A DNA stretch of 64,000 bases from Platerodrilus igneus (Eukaryota; Arthropoda; Insecta; Coleoptera; Lycidae): positions 992,001-1,056,000 of the forward strand of contig JARFIW010000003.1 in assembly GCA_036346225.1 (NCBI GenBank), read 5' to 3'. The position numbers and the translations under genes are program-made. The notes beneath the pieces were generated by a model. It did no database searches. It saw only the letters and a list, made by a program, of their open reading frames with translations, and was not told the DNA's origin. Below are positions 47,135 through 58,346 of this stretch, one piece after another; the first letter of the stretch is position 1; each line of letters starts with the position of its first letter.

Positions 47135-47223
47135 AGATCAAGAATGTGACGAAGTGTGTATTTGTGCAAATATAATATAATATATATTTGCACGAATACA
47201 CACCTTGTCACATTCTTGATATC
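47135..47223. repeat. Small inverted repeat
   Basis: AGATCAAGAATGTGACGAAG and its continuation pair with the reverse complement ending CACATTCTTGATATCT. Arms of about 38-42 bp, AT-rich loop. Perhaps a small MITE; flanks show no clear duplication. Confidence 0.7.
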
Positions 47224-48244
47224 TATATTATTAGTTGCACAATTTTGAATCTGGGTAACTGCAGATTTTTTGGAACACTTTCTTTCATAGTTAAAATGTC
47301 CATCTTTGTGAGTGCAAATTTGTTTTTTCTTTTAGTATCTTTCAAAATCTTAAGTTTAGATAATGAACAATTAGATATACCTGTAAATTTCAAAGGTAAA
47401 ATGCATACGACTTGGTACTTTTTGCACTTTGCTTTGAATTCACATTTACAAATTTTTTTTTGGTACGAAACTGTAACTAATTTTTACGCTTGTTTAGCTG
47501 AAGCACTTTACCAAACATATTTTTGTTTCTTTTCTATATTATATAAATGGAGTACAAGTTATATCAAACAGAAACCTAATTAAGTATTATAAACTTAACA
47601 TGAAATATCAAACTTTAAATTAATTATTTTCTGAACTAATTAGATTTTGCAAGAAAACCTTAACTAAATGTGCATACCCTAACCTATACAAAACAAAAAA
47701 GATGCTTAATCGAACGAAACAGTTGAATTCAACAATGAACATGTTACTACGCCTCTTCAGTTCCGAATGATGTAACCAATCGGAATGTGCCTGTAGTATC
47801 TGTAAATGTGGACCTTGCGGTGCCTGCAATTGCTGGATGCAATCTATGGTGAGGTTTTGCCAGTATATAAAGAATAATTAAACGTAGCTGACCAGATATG
47901 TTTAAATTCGATTTTAAAGGGATGGCTATTGAGTTACTGTACTTATTTTGACAAATTTTATACACAATAAGATTTAATTAAGGAGTTATTTGTGAATGAA
48001 AATTAAAATTTAAGATTTGTGTGTGCTCATCCTAATTATAAAATATATTTTGGACTCTATTTTTAGTATAAATGAGTGACTATCCAGAAGTTGTTTTTTG
48101 TTAGATTTAAGATATAGTTCTAAGGCAAAGCCGTTGTGGCAATTTTGGACTTCATTTTTAATACTTAAAATTTGTGCTGAGAGAAAGTTGTTTTCCCTAA
48201 ATGTTATGTAAGATATTGTTTATAAGAGAAAAGTTGTTGTGGAT
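47224..48244. other. Noncoding, no feature recognised
   Basis: Open frames such as 47,188-47,583 (+) and 47,620-47,965 (-) have no motif I recognise and are AT-driven. I see no gene. Confidence 0.4.
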
Positions 48245-48540
48245 GTAGACTACGGCTCCATGGCACAGCACAGTTGGTATGCATGTGACTACTATGCCCA
48301 AGGTCCCGGGTTCGAATCTTTACACGTTCTGCTTGAAAAAATGTTGGGAGACCAAATTTCACAAACGTAAGCCTTCATTCGTATGGGCGGTAAACTGGAG
48401 GTCCCGTGTGTGAGCATTGTCATGTACGTTAAAGATCCATTCCTTGTTTAGAACTGTAGGCAAAATTTAAAATTTTCTAGGTAAAAAAACTCGCTTCCTG
48501 GCTAATATATACCTCTTCGAGTGGAACATTGGACAATCAA
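48245..48540 (+). repeat. tRNA-derived SINE-like sequence
   Basis: An A-box-like TGGCACAGCACAGTTGG at 48,261 and a B-box GGTTCGAATC (about 48,309) as in a tRNA gene. A body follows with ATGGGCGGTAAACTGGAGGT, CCCGTGTGTGAGCATTG and CACG-type TACGTTAAAGATCC. Such a tRNA head plus a conserved body is typical of animal SINEs. Copy-number evidence is lacking in this window, and the 3' end is not sharp. Confidence 0.55.
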
Positions 48541-49174
48541 ATGTGGTATTGTGGATGTAGTAATTAGTATTTCAAAGATTGTTTGTAGAAGAATTTTGCC
48601 TGCCTCATTGCACTTATCTGAAAAGTTTTATAAATGTCGTCCGTTTCGTTTTAATGGTATTTGTGTTGGGGATTTATAGAATTACTACGATGTGAAGTTA
48701 CTTCGCGTTTGTGCCGAGAACTATTTTTGTGGTGGAAGGCAATGATGTTTTGTTGCGTGCTTCGTTTCCAGAATTCATTCGTGTTTAGGATGTCTGAGGG
48801 GTCAACTCGTGACAACTCATATCCATTGATTCTAATGTATTTTACCTAAATCTTCAATTATATTCAGTTAAAATAAATGTATTTCACATTAAAGCATTCT
48901 TTACATACTTTATTTCAACCCAGTATATATACACAGAACATTGGCATGCCAATATGGTTTTAAATTTTGAATATATTAGATACATGTACTAGGTATATTT
49001 TCAGATATTGGAAGGGAAATTTTAATCGGGGTTTACAGGAAAATTTTAAGTGCGATGATTCTATATTGCAAATTTTGTATATAGTGTTCTGTATTTACAA
49101 ATATGGGTATTGTTTCGGTGCTACAGTTGGTGATAATTTTTGATACCATAAAATAACTTTTACTTTTATTTTAG
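48541..49174 (+). other. Intron upstream of the SelT-like exon
   Basis: No coding motif here. The stretch ends in a pyrimidine-rich run and AG (about 49,155-49,174, ACTTTTACTTTTATTTTAG), a good splice acceptor. Earlier exons of the gene, which should encode the redox CxxC/U region, are not found here or elsewhere in the window. Confidence 0.6.
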
Positions 49175-49486
49175 TCATTAGTGAAGATAGCTGTAATAGG
49201 ATGCATACTTGGAGGCGTTAATCTATTTCAATTCTTTAATCAACGAGCACCATCTTGGTGGGATTGGTGTATTGAAAACAAGATATACTCTTGTATGATG
49301 CTGTTTTTTCTGTGCAATATTCTAGAAGGACAATTAGTGCAATCAGGTGCATTTGAAATATCGTTAAATGATGTTCCAGTATGGTCAAAATTAGAAACTG
49401 GAAGAATTCCACAACCAGCAGAACTGTTTCAAATTATTGACACACATATGCAGTTCACTGAAATTAAAACTGAGTATACTAAATAA
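49175..49486 (+). CDS. SelT: Selenoprotein T-like protein, last exon
   Basis: Phase-0 exon of 103 codons and TAA. It matches the C-terminal half of SelT/SelT-like proteins: a hydrophobic segment VKIAVIGCILGGVNLFQFF, WWDWCIENKIYSCMMLFFL, NILEGQLVQSGAFEISLNDV and PVWSKLETGRIP, ending FTEIKTEYTK. SelT is an ER membrane thioredoxin-fold protein with a role in redox and calcium homeostasis in vertebrates. The redox site lies in earlier exons that are not visible, so I cannot tell whether it is Sec or Cys. It is intact, without stops, unlike everything around it. It starts after an acceptor AG at 49,173-49,174. This is the only host coding sequence I can support. Confidence 0.92.
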   Translation, partial: SLVKIAVIGCILGGVNLFQFFNQRAPSWWDWCIENKIYSCMMLFFLCNILEGQLVQSGAFEISLNDVPVWSKLETGRIPQPAELFQIIDTHMQFTEIKTEYTK

Positions 49487-49630
49487 TATAATTATACAAT
49501 TTTGTTTCTTATTAAGTATTTTATTCTATATCGAAAACGAATGTAAATATTTGAACAGGTATTTAAATGTAAGGGCATTGTTGTTCTGTGTTGTATCATT
49601 GTTTTATTAAACTTATCTTCTGTTTGCTGG
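49487..49630 (+). promoter_or_regulatory. 3' untranslated region with ATTAAA signal
   Basis: ATTAAA at 49,606-49,611, about 120 bases after the stop, followed by a T/G-rich stretch (CTTCTGTTTGCTGG). It is a plausible polyadenylation site for the SelT-like gene. Confidence 0.5.
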
Positions 49631-51779
49631 AGTTATTTTATTAGAATTATATGATTCATTTTTTGTATTTTTAAAGCAGCAAAGTTATTAAATTCACGAT
49701 TGTATTATTACTACATTTGCATAAAACACCTTTAAGTTAACATTTTTCTAAATAAGAAATTAAATTTACAATCCATTTTTTATTTTCAGAATGTGTATTT
49801 TATTATACTTTTAACGTTATCTCACATAATCCATAGTAAAATATTTACTTGTGTTTTTAGACTATTTGTATAATTCATGTTTATAATTAACTTACAGTGG
49901 GGTTATATTAGGATTATAATTTAAATAACGTAGTAAATTTATCAAATTTTGTTTAGGAGGTTTTTAGTTAGTGCTCACATTTTGCAAAACAATTTAAACC
50001 TAGAGGTAAACCTATCCTTAAAAACATGCTTTTAAGTCCTTCCTAAATTTTTTATTTTTACCATATGTATTCGATTTTTTTTTCTTTTTATAAAATTGAT
50101 ACTATGTTGTCATTCAAAAGTATCATTTTTGAGATTGTTAACTATTGGAATACTGCATTAATAACCGTGTTTAGAATGGTTATCAAGGCTATCTTAAAAG
50201 GTGTTATAAATCGCGACATTTTTTAATAACATTTGCTGTAAATAGCATAAAATAGTACTTTGCTTTATGCATTTAGTTTAAGAAACTATAATCAACACGT
50301 ATTTTAAACCTCAATTTTCATGTTAATTTTGTGAGCTGAAACATGAAAGCAAATATTTTCTATAAAACGCAACCCCTTTTGCATTAAAACGCAATTAAAG
50401 TTTAAATTAATTACCTCGGATTATAGCAATTTATTCCAAATAAGAATTTTCTAGAATATGAAAGGATGAGTCATTGGTATTTAGAACTACGTAAATAACT
50501 CATTAATAAGTAATCGTTTATACCAAAATGCGGCCGGAATACGGAAAACCCACAAAAATTCAATAAAATCGATTATCTTTAGAATTAGTATGCGGCACCA
50601 CAATAACAGTATATGTGTAAAACAAGGACAAACAGAACACGTCACTGATAACTGGAACAACATTACGTAAACGCCGCGATTTTAGGCGCTAATTAGTTTT
50701 GTAATCTTGCATCATACTGTTTCACAATTTTCTACATCTAGAGATAAATAATTTAGAGTATAAAATAGTTATTTAATCAACTAGTTGGTTAATCGCTTCG
50801 CTCGTTCGTGCTTTAAACAGTTCGATTATTAATCGCCTATTAACAAACTAGTTGATTACAACATTTTTTCGTTGACCGCAAGTACAATAAAATTTACTTT
50901 TCCACAAAGACCGTCTGAATACAATAATGTCGACTTCATACATTTTTGCTTTTACATAAACTTCACTTTTGCTAAAGGAAAACTAGTCACTACTAAAATA
51001 CATGACATGCGAATTTAACCACAAGGATGTGTATCCGTATGTCTGGTTGAGGTTATACCTCTATTAAAACATCAAAACGTCAAAGTCACAAAAAGGGTTA
51101 CTTAATGAAAAAGAGTGCATTAATGACGTTCATTAATGCATCCTTTATAAAACAAATCATTTGTTAATATTGACATTAATAAACAGTCGACGAAAAAGAA
51201 GCATTTATTCATTCGATTCTGAAGTTAATTTGCAAGCTGTTGCTATGCGAAGATAGTTTTGAAGTATGCAGTAAGCATGATGTAATTTAATAGTTGCGAG
51301 AGATTGCAATGAATATAGAGGTGATGTTTTTTTAAACCCAAATTACATACAAAAATGGAATTATTAATTGCAATAAATAAGAAAAATTCTTCAATATAAC
51401 GCTATTTTAAGATTATATTAAATAATCAAAAGGAAGATTTAACCAGAAATGTACCTTGGTAATTGCTGTTTTTAATATGGAAAAATTTGTAAGCTGATTT
51501 GACGTCAATTTAAAATACGAAGATTTTAAATTACAAGGAGCGTTTTGTGGATTCTGCAAGTATTATTTTTTAGATTTATTTGCAACTGATATTAGATTAT
51601 TGTATCTAGTTTAAAATAATTTTTTGTGTGTAAAGGATTTTTACCAGGAGTTTGTGTTCAGAGTTCAAAATAGTCTGACCTTTTAATAGATTATCTCTCG
51701 AGAGTTTTTTTTGGCAAAACAAATCTTACAAGCGTGGAAATAATTATAACCAGGTAAACCATCCTCAAAAAAATAGTTT
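49631..51779. other. Noncoding, no gene
   Basis: AT-rich. Two small hairpins are visible: CAACTAGTTGGTTAATCGC with its approximate mirror (50,775-50,862), and GCATTAATGA/TTCATTAATGC (51,116-51,138). Nothing else can be supported. Confidence 0.5.
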
Positions 51780-52020
51780 AATTCTATGAATTTTAAATAA
51801 GGTAAGGAACAATTAAATGAATAAAAACCCTTAACCACAAAAAATATTTAAGATACTAGATACGTATTTCGACCATGTGGTCATCATCAGTAGTAATTTG
51901 CAATTAAATAATAATTAGTTGTTGTTCCGGAACACTTCAGAGGATATTCTCCTCACCAATTAGGCTGAAGTGAACCTTCCCAACATACAATTTACTAAAA
52001 TGTTTTAAACACTATCCAGG
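51780..52020 (-). mobile_element. PLE-like 3' end fragment
   Basis: The minus strand carries a hammerhead-like core (51,860-51,890) followed by TAGTATCTTAAATATTTTTT, like the 3' ends of other PLEs here. No protein nearby. Confidence 0.45.
51860..51890 (-). ncRNA. Hammerhead-like core, consensus strand
   Basis: Minus strand: CTGATGA, a stem GACC/GGTC, then GAAATACG. Both conserved strands match the hammerhead consensus (CUGAUGA and GAAA), the best match in the window. I have not verified stems I and III or the cleavage site. Confidence 0.5.
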
Positions 52021-52219
52021 ATATTCTCGTCACCCGCAGGCTGGTGTTCTCCACAACAAACAATTGAATTGTGTGTGTGTGTAAATAGTTTGTCTTGCAC
52101 AGAAGAGCGAAAGTTACTTATAAATCTTAGGCAGTAGGCAAATAGTCTTCAAAGTTTATGCAAGCTTGAGTATTGCTCAAACTGTATGTATGATGCACAT
52201 GAGATTACAGGTACATCTG

Positions 52220-52700
52220 AAACAATAAGAGTCGGTTCTACCATAATCTTGTCAGATGAGGAAATAGTAAAAGAATGAAGTTCCCCATTGTCTTGATAAA
52301 AAAATCAGGATTGTTCCACCTAAGAGCAAATTCAAACAGTTTATTTGCAGATATTCCACGGCTTACTAAATCAACAGGATTTAATTCGCTTGGGACGTAT
52401 TTCCTTGAAAATACACAAGTAAGTGACTGAATTTGGGAAACTATTGACTACAAACGTTTCCAGAGCGTGTGGCTCGGTATTAATCCATGCTAATGCAATA
52501 GTGAAATCAATTCGATAAGTAATCGAGCGAATATTGATGCCAAGAGCAACTTTTACTTTTCTCTATTAATTGCGCCATTAGCAATGCTCCACAATGCTTT
52601 AATTTTGGAATCGTTGCAACCGTGGTTTGGACAGCTCTATCAAATGATCGAAGATATTAACTGTTATGGGTGAAATAGGCGTTAAAACAATTTAAATTTT
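52220..52700 (-). pseudogene. BEL/Pao RNase H region remnant
   Basis: Across frames on the minus strand: SITYRIDFTIALAWINTEPH, then FVVNSFPNSVTYL, SELNPVDLVSRGISANKLFE and FALRWNNPDF. The NPVDLVSRGIS box is typical of BEL/Pao between RNase H and integrase. Stops and shifts interrupt it. It is a separate fragment from the one at 39.3 kb. Confidence 0.7.
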
Positions 52701-53878
52701 GATTTGCCTTGAATGGGCGGGAGACCCCATATCAATAAAAGGGGTGCATTGGCTAACTGCAGTGGTGTGGAATTAAGTTCCTGTGGATAAGCGAGAAAAG
52801 AAAATACAAAATTAATAAATAACAAGGTTTCACATTAAATATTCTACATTACACTAACACTTATTCTGAAAGTCTTTTCTTTGTCGAAATCGATGGGCAC
52901 CAAACAGTCTGCCACCACAAGCTCTGTGATATCCTTTTCTATGTGGAAGACTTATTCTGCATGCAACGCTCGTGCTTTGGTATTCTACAGTCGGTCATTA
53001 TTAAGTTTCTCTGTCAAAAGAAATACTCCTTCCAGATACTACTATCACTGGGATAGTTGCATATCCTTTATAAATCCTAACAATCTATTTCCTAAATAAT
53101 TAAAATAAAAATCCATCTAAACTTAACCTCTACTAACATACAAACAACCTCATTACACATGTACGTATAAATATACTTTTCTAAAAATAAATTCTTATCT
53201 GCAATCTGGTCAAGTGTTGCTGAACTAAATCTTAACGAAAATTCTTTAAAAAAAACTTAATTATGAGCTATCACTAAAACTATTCTGCATTCCAAAATTT
53301 CTGCTTTCGCATTTAATGATACAAGTAAATCCCAAATTATTGTCAATGTGAGTAATAAAACAAAAAACAGTTAAATTCCAACCCTGCGCTATATAATTGT
53401 CCTTTCCAAAACACATATTAACTTGGATTTCACTAATAAATTTCAAATCATTATTCACTCCCTCTATCGTTAATTCCTGCAATTCAATAATTAGGCGACT
53501 TTTTGCAACATAAACTAACATACTTAATTATGTGTGTATGTGTTAAACTTGCGTTTTGGCGATAAAATTTACTGGAGGGGAAATTGTACGGCACCATTCT
53601 ATCAGATAAACGAACATACCCTGATCTGTACCAGGTTATGCTTGTGTATGTTAAACACTTGACTTTTACCGGGTAATTATTCAAAGCGAGGTTAGGAAAT
53701 TACAATACGTTTTCGCGGTGTCGCACAAGTAAATGTTTCTTAAATAGTGGGGGGATACTTCAACATACCATACTCGAACAATTCAAGTATGTCTCGGAAA
53801 ATCGCCTTTTATTTTCACTTTTAAATTAATTCCCTGTTACATAAACTGTTTATTGGTTGATATATACATACACATAAA

Positions 53879-53886
<8 letters not shown>
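52701..53886. other. Noncoding, no feature recognised
   Basis: Short frames at 52,881-53,099 (+) and 53,261-53,684 (-) carry no motif I recognise. No repeat structure stands out. Confidence 0.4.

Positions 53887-53921
<35 letters not shown>
53887..53921. repeat. (TA)n microsatellite
   Basis: Left flank of the palindromic element 53,922-54,388; a matching run follows at 54,389-54,425. Confidence 0.95.
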
Positions 53922-53926
<5 letters not shown>

Positions 53927-53996
53927 ATCTGTTGGTTTGTTGGGATGCATTCGTTCGTAAAGTAAAAACTATTATGTCAAATTGTAACTTTTATTC

Positions 53997-54035
53997 TGAC
54001 GTTTCGGCATTAATATTCATGCCTTAATCATAGAC
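53997..54035 (-). ncRNA. Hammerhead-like core, left arm
   Basis: Minus strand: CTATGATTAA, stem GGCAT/ATGCC with an eight-base loop, then GAAACGTC. Mirror of 54,244-54,283. Confidence 0.4.
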
Positions 54036-54243
54036 TAAAATTGAATGAATTTAGTGTTATAAGGTTTAAAAACAGTTTAGCTAATCTACTTACATAATTA
54101 CTATGACATAAAGAACTTTTACATATAAAAACTAATACAAAATTACAGTTTTTATATGTAAAAGTTCTTTATGTCATAGTAATTATGTAAGTAGATTAGC
54201 TAAACTGTTTTTAAACCTTATAACACTAAATTCATTCAATTTT

Positions 54244-54283
54244 AGTCTATGATTAAGGCATGAATATTAATGCCGAAACGTCA
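54244..54283 (+). ncRNA. Hammerhead-like core, right arm
   Basis: CTATGATTAA, stem GGCAT/ATGCC, then GAAACGTCAG. Same stem as 9,361-9,397 with a different loop, which suggests the stem has been kept while the loop varied. Confidence 0.4.
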
Positions 54284-54382
54284 GAATAAAAGTTACAATT
54301 TGACATAATAGTTTTTACTTTATGAACGAATGCATCCCAAGAAACTAACATCTATAAATACTATTACCGTTCGAAAAACTAC

Positions 54383-54388
<6 letters not shown>

Positions 54389-54425
<37 letters not shown>
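54389..54425. repeat. (TA)n microsatellite
   Basis: Right flank of palindromic element 3. Confidence 0.95.
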
Positions 54426-54430
<5 letters not shown>

Positions 54431-56152
54431 TATAACTATATTATAATATATAAGCAAATTAGCACCACCAAATTCCCCTATAATTTCCTTTCTTTAATTA
54501 ATAATTTACTAACTTCTCTATTGGGTTTTTTAAATGATCTACGCCTCGACCAATGAAAACTCTTATCTCAGGTTAATTTTGTGAATAAATCAATATCTGC
54601 ATACAGCGTGAGTTCTGAACTGGATACAGATGTAAGTGACACTGCCAGTCAAATAACCTCTAGTTAATTCCACATAAGCTATTTCTAAATGTGACAGTGT
54701 AAACAATTACTTGAAAAATATACACAGTAAAACAGTTTATATTAGTTAATAAATTAAGATTTCAATCGAGTTTAACGGGTTAAGTGTTTAAAATATCACA
54801 CTTATAAACTAATACCTGAATTCCAATGAAACGTCTTGCTGGTGAACAATGAAGTTCCACTGCCTACAGCGACGACTCGAACCAGATGCGGATTCTTAAT
54901 ACCTGTAGATAAGTACGTTTTAAAATTGTGTATTACAGAATTTACGCTTTTTATTTCAGGGTTTAGGGTACGCCAAAAATCTTTAGATACACTTATACTT
55001 ATCGCCGTTGGTCTTATCAGGAATTTTAGCTCTGTGAAATCAACACCGTGCTCGACACCGAAGGTTCAGCAATCCAAGTGTTTCTTATAGCACCACTTCA
55101 AAACTCGTCTGTCTACACAAAAACACTCCCAGAAATAAAAAACGGTCAATATTAAGACAATTACAAGGACTCTTGCATTTATCACTTTTTAATATCAACA
55201 GTTCCTTTATACTTTGAATATCACAGATACATTTTTAACATACATTGAATTTTATGTTGGAGATTACATTAATCATAAAAGGTATACAATTCGTATAATA
55301 TTACAAAAACCATTATACTTTTAGTTCTATGGTTTGTAAAGCTCTTTTTGCCACAGTCTTTCTTTTTCAAAATTAGTTTTTCTTATTTTTCTTATCTGCT
55401 TGGAGATCCCTCTCAAAACATTAAACCAGCCTACTCTTTACAATTCTCTTCCAACTATCATTCTATGATCCATCTTTTATTAACAAATCTTATTGCTCTT
55501 GTCAAATTCTAATTTGGAGTAAACGAATACACAAATGTCATTGGCCGAAAATTTATAAATTTTGATTGATGTTTTAAATATTTTAATCCTAACAACATGT
55601 GCTAAATAATTTCTTTTTAAATGAGTTGGATGTCTACAAAGTTGCAAGAAGTGAATTTCAATGACATAATGGACTTACAACTATATACTGAAAAGTAAAT
55701 AAAATTTCTACATCTTATAACTAACTTAAATCTAATAAAAATATGCTAATTGACTTTAATTTTTTTAGGCTTTACCTATATATTCAAATGAAAGTGAAAG
55801 TTTAACATCTTATACCTAACTTAAATCAAATGAAAACGTACTAAGTGACTTCAAATCTTAGCTTTATACACATATTCACATGGCAGTGAAGTTTCCTTCT
55901 AAATATTGAAACAAAATTTTATTATATACAAGCCACAGCAATTCACTTCATTGGAACATACTTTTCAAATTTACTTTACAAAATCAACAACACCCAATTT
56001 GAAATCGTAAATTCCAATTTCTCTGAAATATTATTTTACATATCTTTAACAAGTAACTGCCCTCACCATCACCTTCATCAATCTTTTTATGAACTAGAAG
56101 TCTATATCTGAGTGGTACTTCAGTGCGTCAAGGTTCAAATATCATATATATC
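54426..56152. other. Noncoding, no gene
   Basis: AT-rich. The frame 54,836-55,090 has no motif. At 55,690-55,880 two similar pieces (CATCTTATAACTAACTTAAA and CATCTTATACCTAACTTAAA) form a local tandem repeat of about 100 bases. Confidence 0.45.

Positions 56153-56226
<74 letters not shown>
56153..56226. repeat. AT microsatellite
   Basis: Two AT runs with a short interruption, directly before the first direct repeat of the second Gypsy copy. Confidence 0.9.
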
Positions 56227-56715
56227 TATAATAATCTAAAATGATTTAAAAGATGGTGGTTAGTACTGAGGGTAAACACATTATATTTTTCCACGCCTAT
56301 CAAGGTTTTCTAAAATTTAAAACACTACAATAAACTAAGGATTGATAAATAATTACTTGTTAAACTAGGCTAAATTCTATTTACTCGTGGTGAAGCGTTT
56401 GAGATCTGAAAGAAGCATTTTGGTTAACTGTTCTTCAATAAAACGTTTATCTAATGTAATTCCAACTGAAGATGTTTCGGTTTGTTAAATATATCATGTT
56501 TGTAACTGTTTGATGGACACTGTATGTCATTAATTAATTAATGAATCATAATACCTGAAAAAGAATTTAATTTAGCATGTTAGTTATCATAAAGTAATGG
56601 TAAGATTTGTGGAATGTCAACCAATGATCAATTAATGTAAGTGACACAAGGATCTGTTCCAAAATAGGAATTAGGCATAAATAATAATGACATAATGAAT
56701 GTACTTCTTAAACAT
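56227..56715 (+). repeat. Left direct repeat (LTR-like)
   Basis: Begins TATAATAATCTAAAATG and ends CTTCTTAAACAT. I count roughly a dozen differences from the right copy over about 490 bases. Confidence 0.85.
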
Positions 56716-56716
56716 A

Positions 56717-58346
56717 GGTGTGAATATGAAGGAAATGTTATATGAGTTGTTTAATAGACATGCAGGAGTTTTTAGTAATGAGCCTAGGTTTGCGAAGGAG
56801 TATAGGCACAAGTTAGAGGTCACAGACGAGGGAAGTTTTCGTACTAGGGTATATCCAACACCAATTGCATTAAGGGTCGAGTGAAAAATGAGATTAAAAA
56901 GATGTTAAAAGAGGGAATTATTGAATCAGCGAGAACACCCTATATCAATCCGGTAGTGGTTGTGCCTAAATCTGATAATTTAGAATTAAGAATATGTTTA
57001 GATGCTAGGAGATTGAATGCAATTACTAAACCACAATTTGAGCAACCAAAATCACTAGATAATTTGTTATACAAGGTAAGCGAGATGAAAGTTTTTAGCT
57101 AACTGGACTTAAAGAATTCTTTTTGGCTAATTCCTTTGCACGAGGAAAGTCAGAAGTATACTGGATTTAGCATCGAAGGGGAGATTTATCAGTACAGAGT
57201 TGTTCCGTTTGGTGTTTCAACGTCATCCGCTGCATTAGTTCGAGCCATGCAGAAGTTGTTAGATGAGTACGAAGACTTTTGTACGCACTATGTCTATGAT
57301 ATTTTGATTTTTTCTAAGAACGAGTTATAACATTTAGAACATTTAAGAAAAGTGATCCGAAGGTTAGACGAGGGAGGTTTGAGATTGAATTCGAAGAAGT
57401 GTGAGTTTTTTAAGGACCAGGTAAAGTATTTGGAGTTTGTTGTTGGCAGCGAAGGAATTAGAATTTGTGAAAAACGCTTGGACGAGTTGAAGAATTTGAA
57501 ACAGCTAAGAAATTTGAAAGGTTTAAGGGAATTTTTAGGTGTATTAAATTATTATAGTCGATTCATACCAAAATATTCGGAGTTGTGCATTCCATTGTTG
57601 GAGTTATTGAAAAAAACGAAAAGTGGAAATGGAACGAGAAAAGGGAGCAGGCATTTCGGGTGTTGGAGGTGGTATTTTACAGGGAATTGTCATTAAAATA
57701 TCCCAATTTTACGAATTCATTTATTTTGAGGACGGGCGCGTCGAGTTTTGCAATAGGGGCTGAGTTGGTGCAGGTTCAAGAAGGGAGAGAAGTGCCGATT
57801 TGTTTTATTTCGAGGGCTCTGAAAGACTGCGAGACTAGGTACTCGACAGTGGAAAAAGAGATGCTGGCAATCGTATATGCTGTGAAAAAGCTAAGATTTT
57901 ATTTATTGGGTAATAAATTTTTGGTGGAGTCGGATAACACAGTGGTAACGTTTCTGAAGAAGAAAGAGTTTTTGAACAGTCGATTGTATAGATGGGCGTT
58001 AGTATTGCAGGAATATGATTTTGAGATTAGACATAAACCTGGTAAAGAAAATGTTACGGCTGATTTCTTTAGTAGGAAGGATGAAGGGTTGCTAACGGAT
58101 AGTAGGAATGGATTTTTGATTGCATTGGAAATGTTTGAAGATGTGGGAAGATGGTCGAATGCCAGATTTCATCGGATGCAAGCACACGATGAAATAAGGG
58201 TGATCAGAGAAAATTTATTCAGAGAGAATTTAGAACGAGACAGAGGTTTTTATATGGTCGAGGGAGTATTGGTAAAAAGGTTGGGGGATGATGAATTATT
58301 AGTGTTAACGACACAGGTAGCCGTTTGGTCATATAGGGATTCGTAA
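56717..58346 (+). pseudogene. Gypsy RT and RNase H, broken
   Basis: RT entry (MLYELFNRHAGVF, RVYPTPIALR), KEGIIESARTPYINPVVVV, a motif A region LDLKNSFWLIPL after a stop, VVPFGVSTSSAALVRAM, then the catalytic box YVYDILIFS (57,289-57,315), where relatives have YVDD. The Asp-to-Tyr change would abolish RT. Connection: LRLNSKKCEFF and LGVLNYYSRFIPKYSEL. RNase H: SFILRTGASSFAIGAEL, where relatives have an Asp at the Gly; then STVEKEMLAIVYAVKKLRFY and FEIRHKPGKENVTADFFSR. Stops: near 56,879, 57,100 and 57,328; a frameshift near 57,620. Confidence 0.85.

Larger units (their letters stand above)
53922..54388. mobile_element. Palindromic PLE-like element 3 in an AT microsatellite
   Basis: Arms of about 210 bp (53,922 to about 54,140 and about 54,147 to 54,356) are near-exact mirrors. 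For example TTTTTATATGTAAAAGTTCT and its complement face each other at the centre. The right tail (54,357-54,388) is about 30 nt. Each arm carries the GGCAT/ATGCC stem followed by GAAACGTC. TA runs border both sides, so any target duplication is hidden in the microsatellite. No protein. Confidence 0.75.

Noticed and set aside
47188..47583. 131-residue plus-strand hydrophobic frame as a membrane protein
   Set aside because: Starts inside a small inverted repeat, is Phe/Tyr-rich as expected from AT-rich DNA, and has no recognisable pattern.
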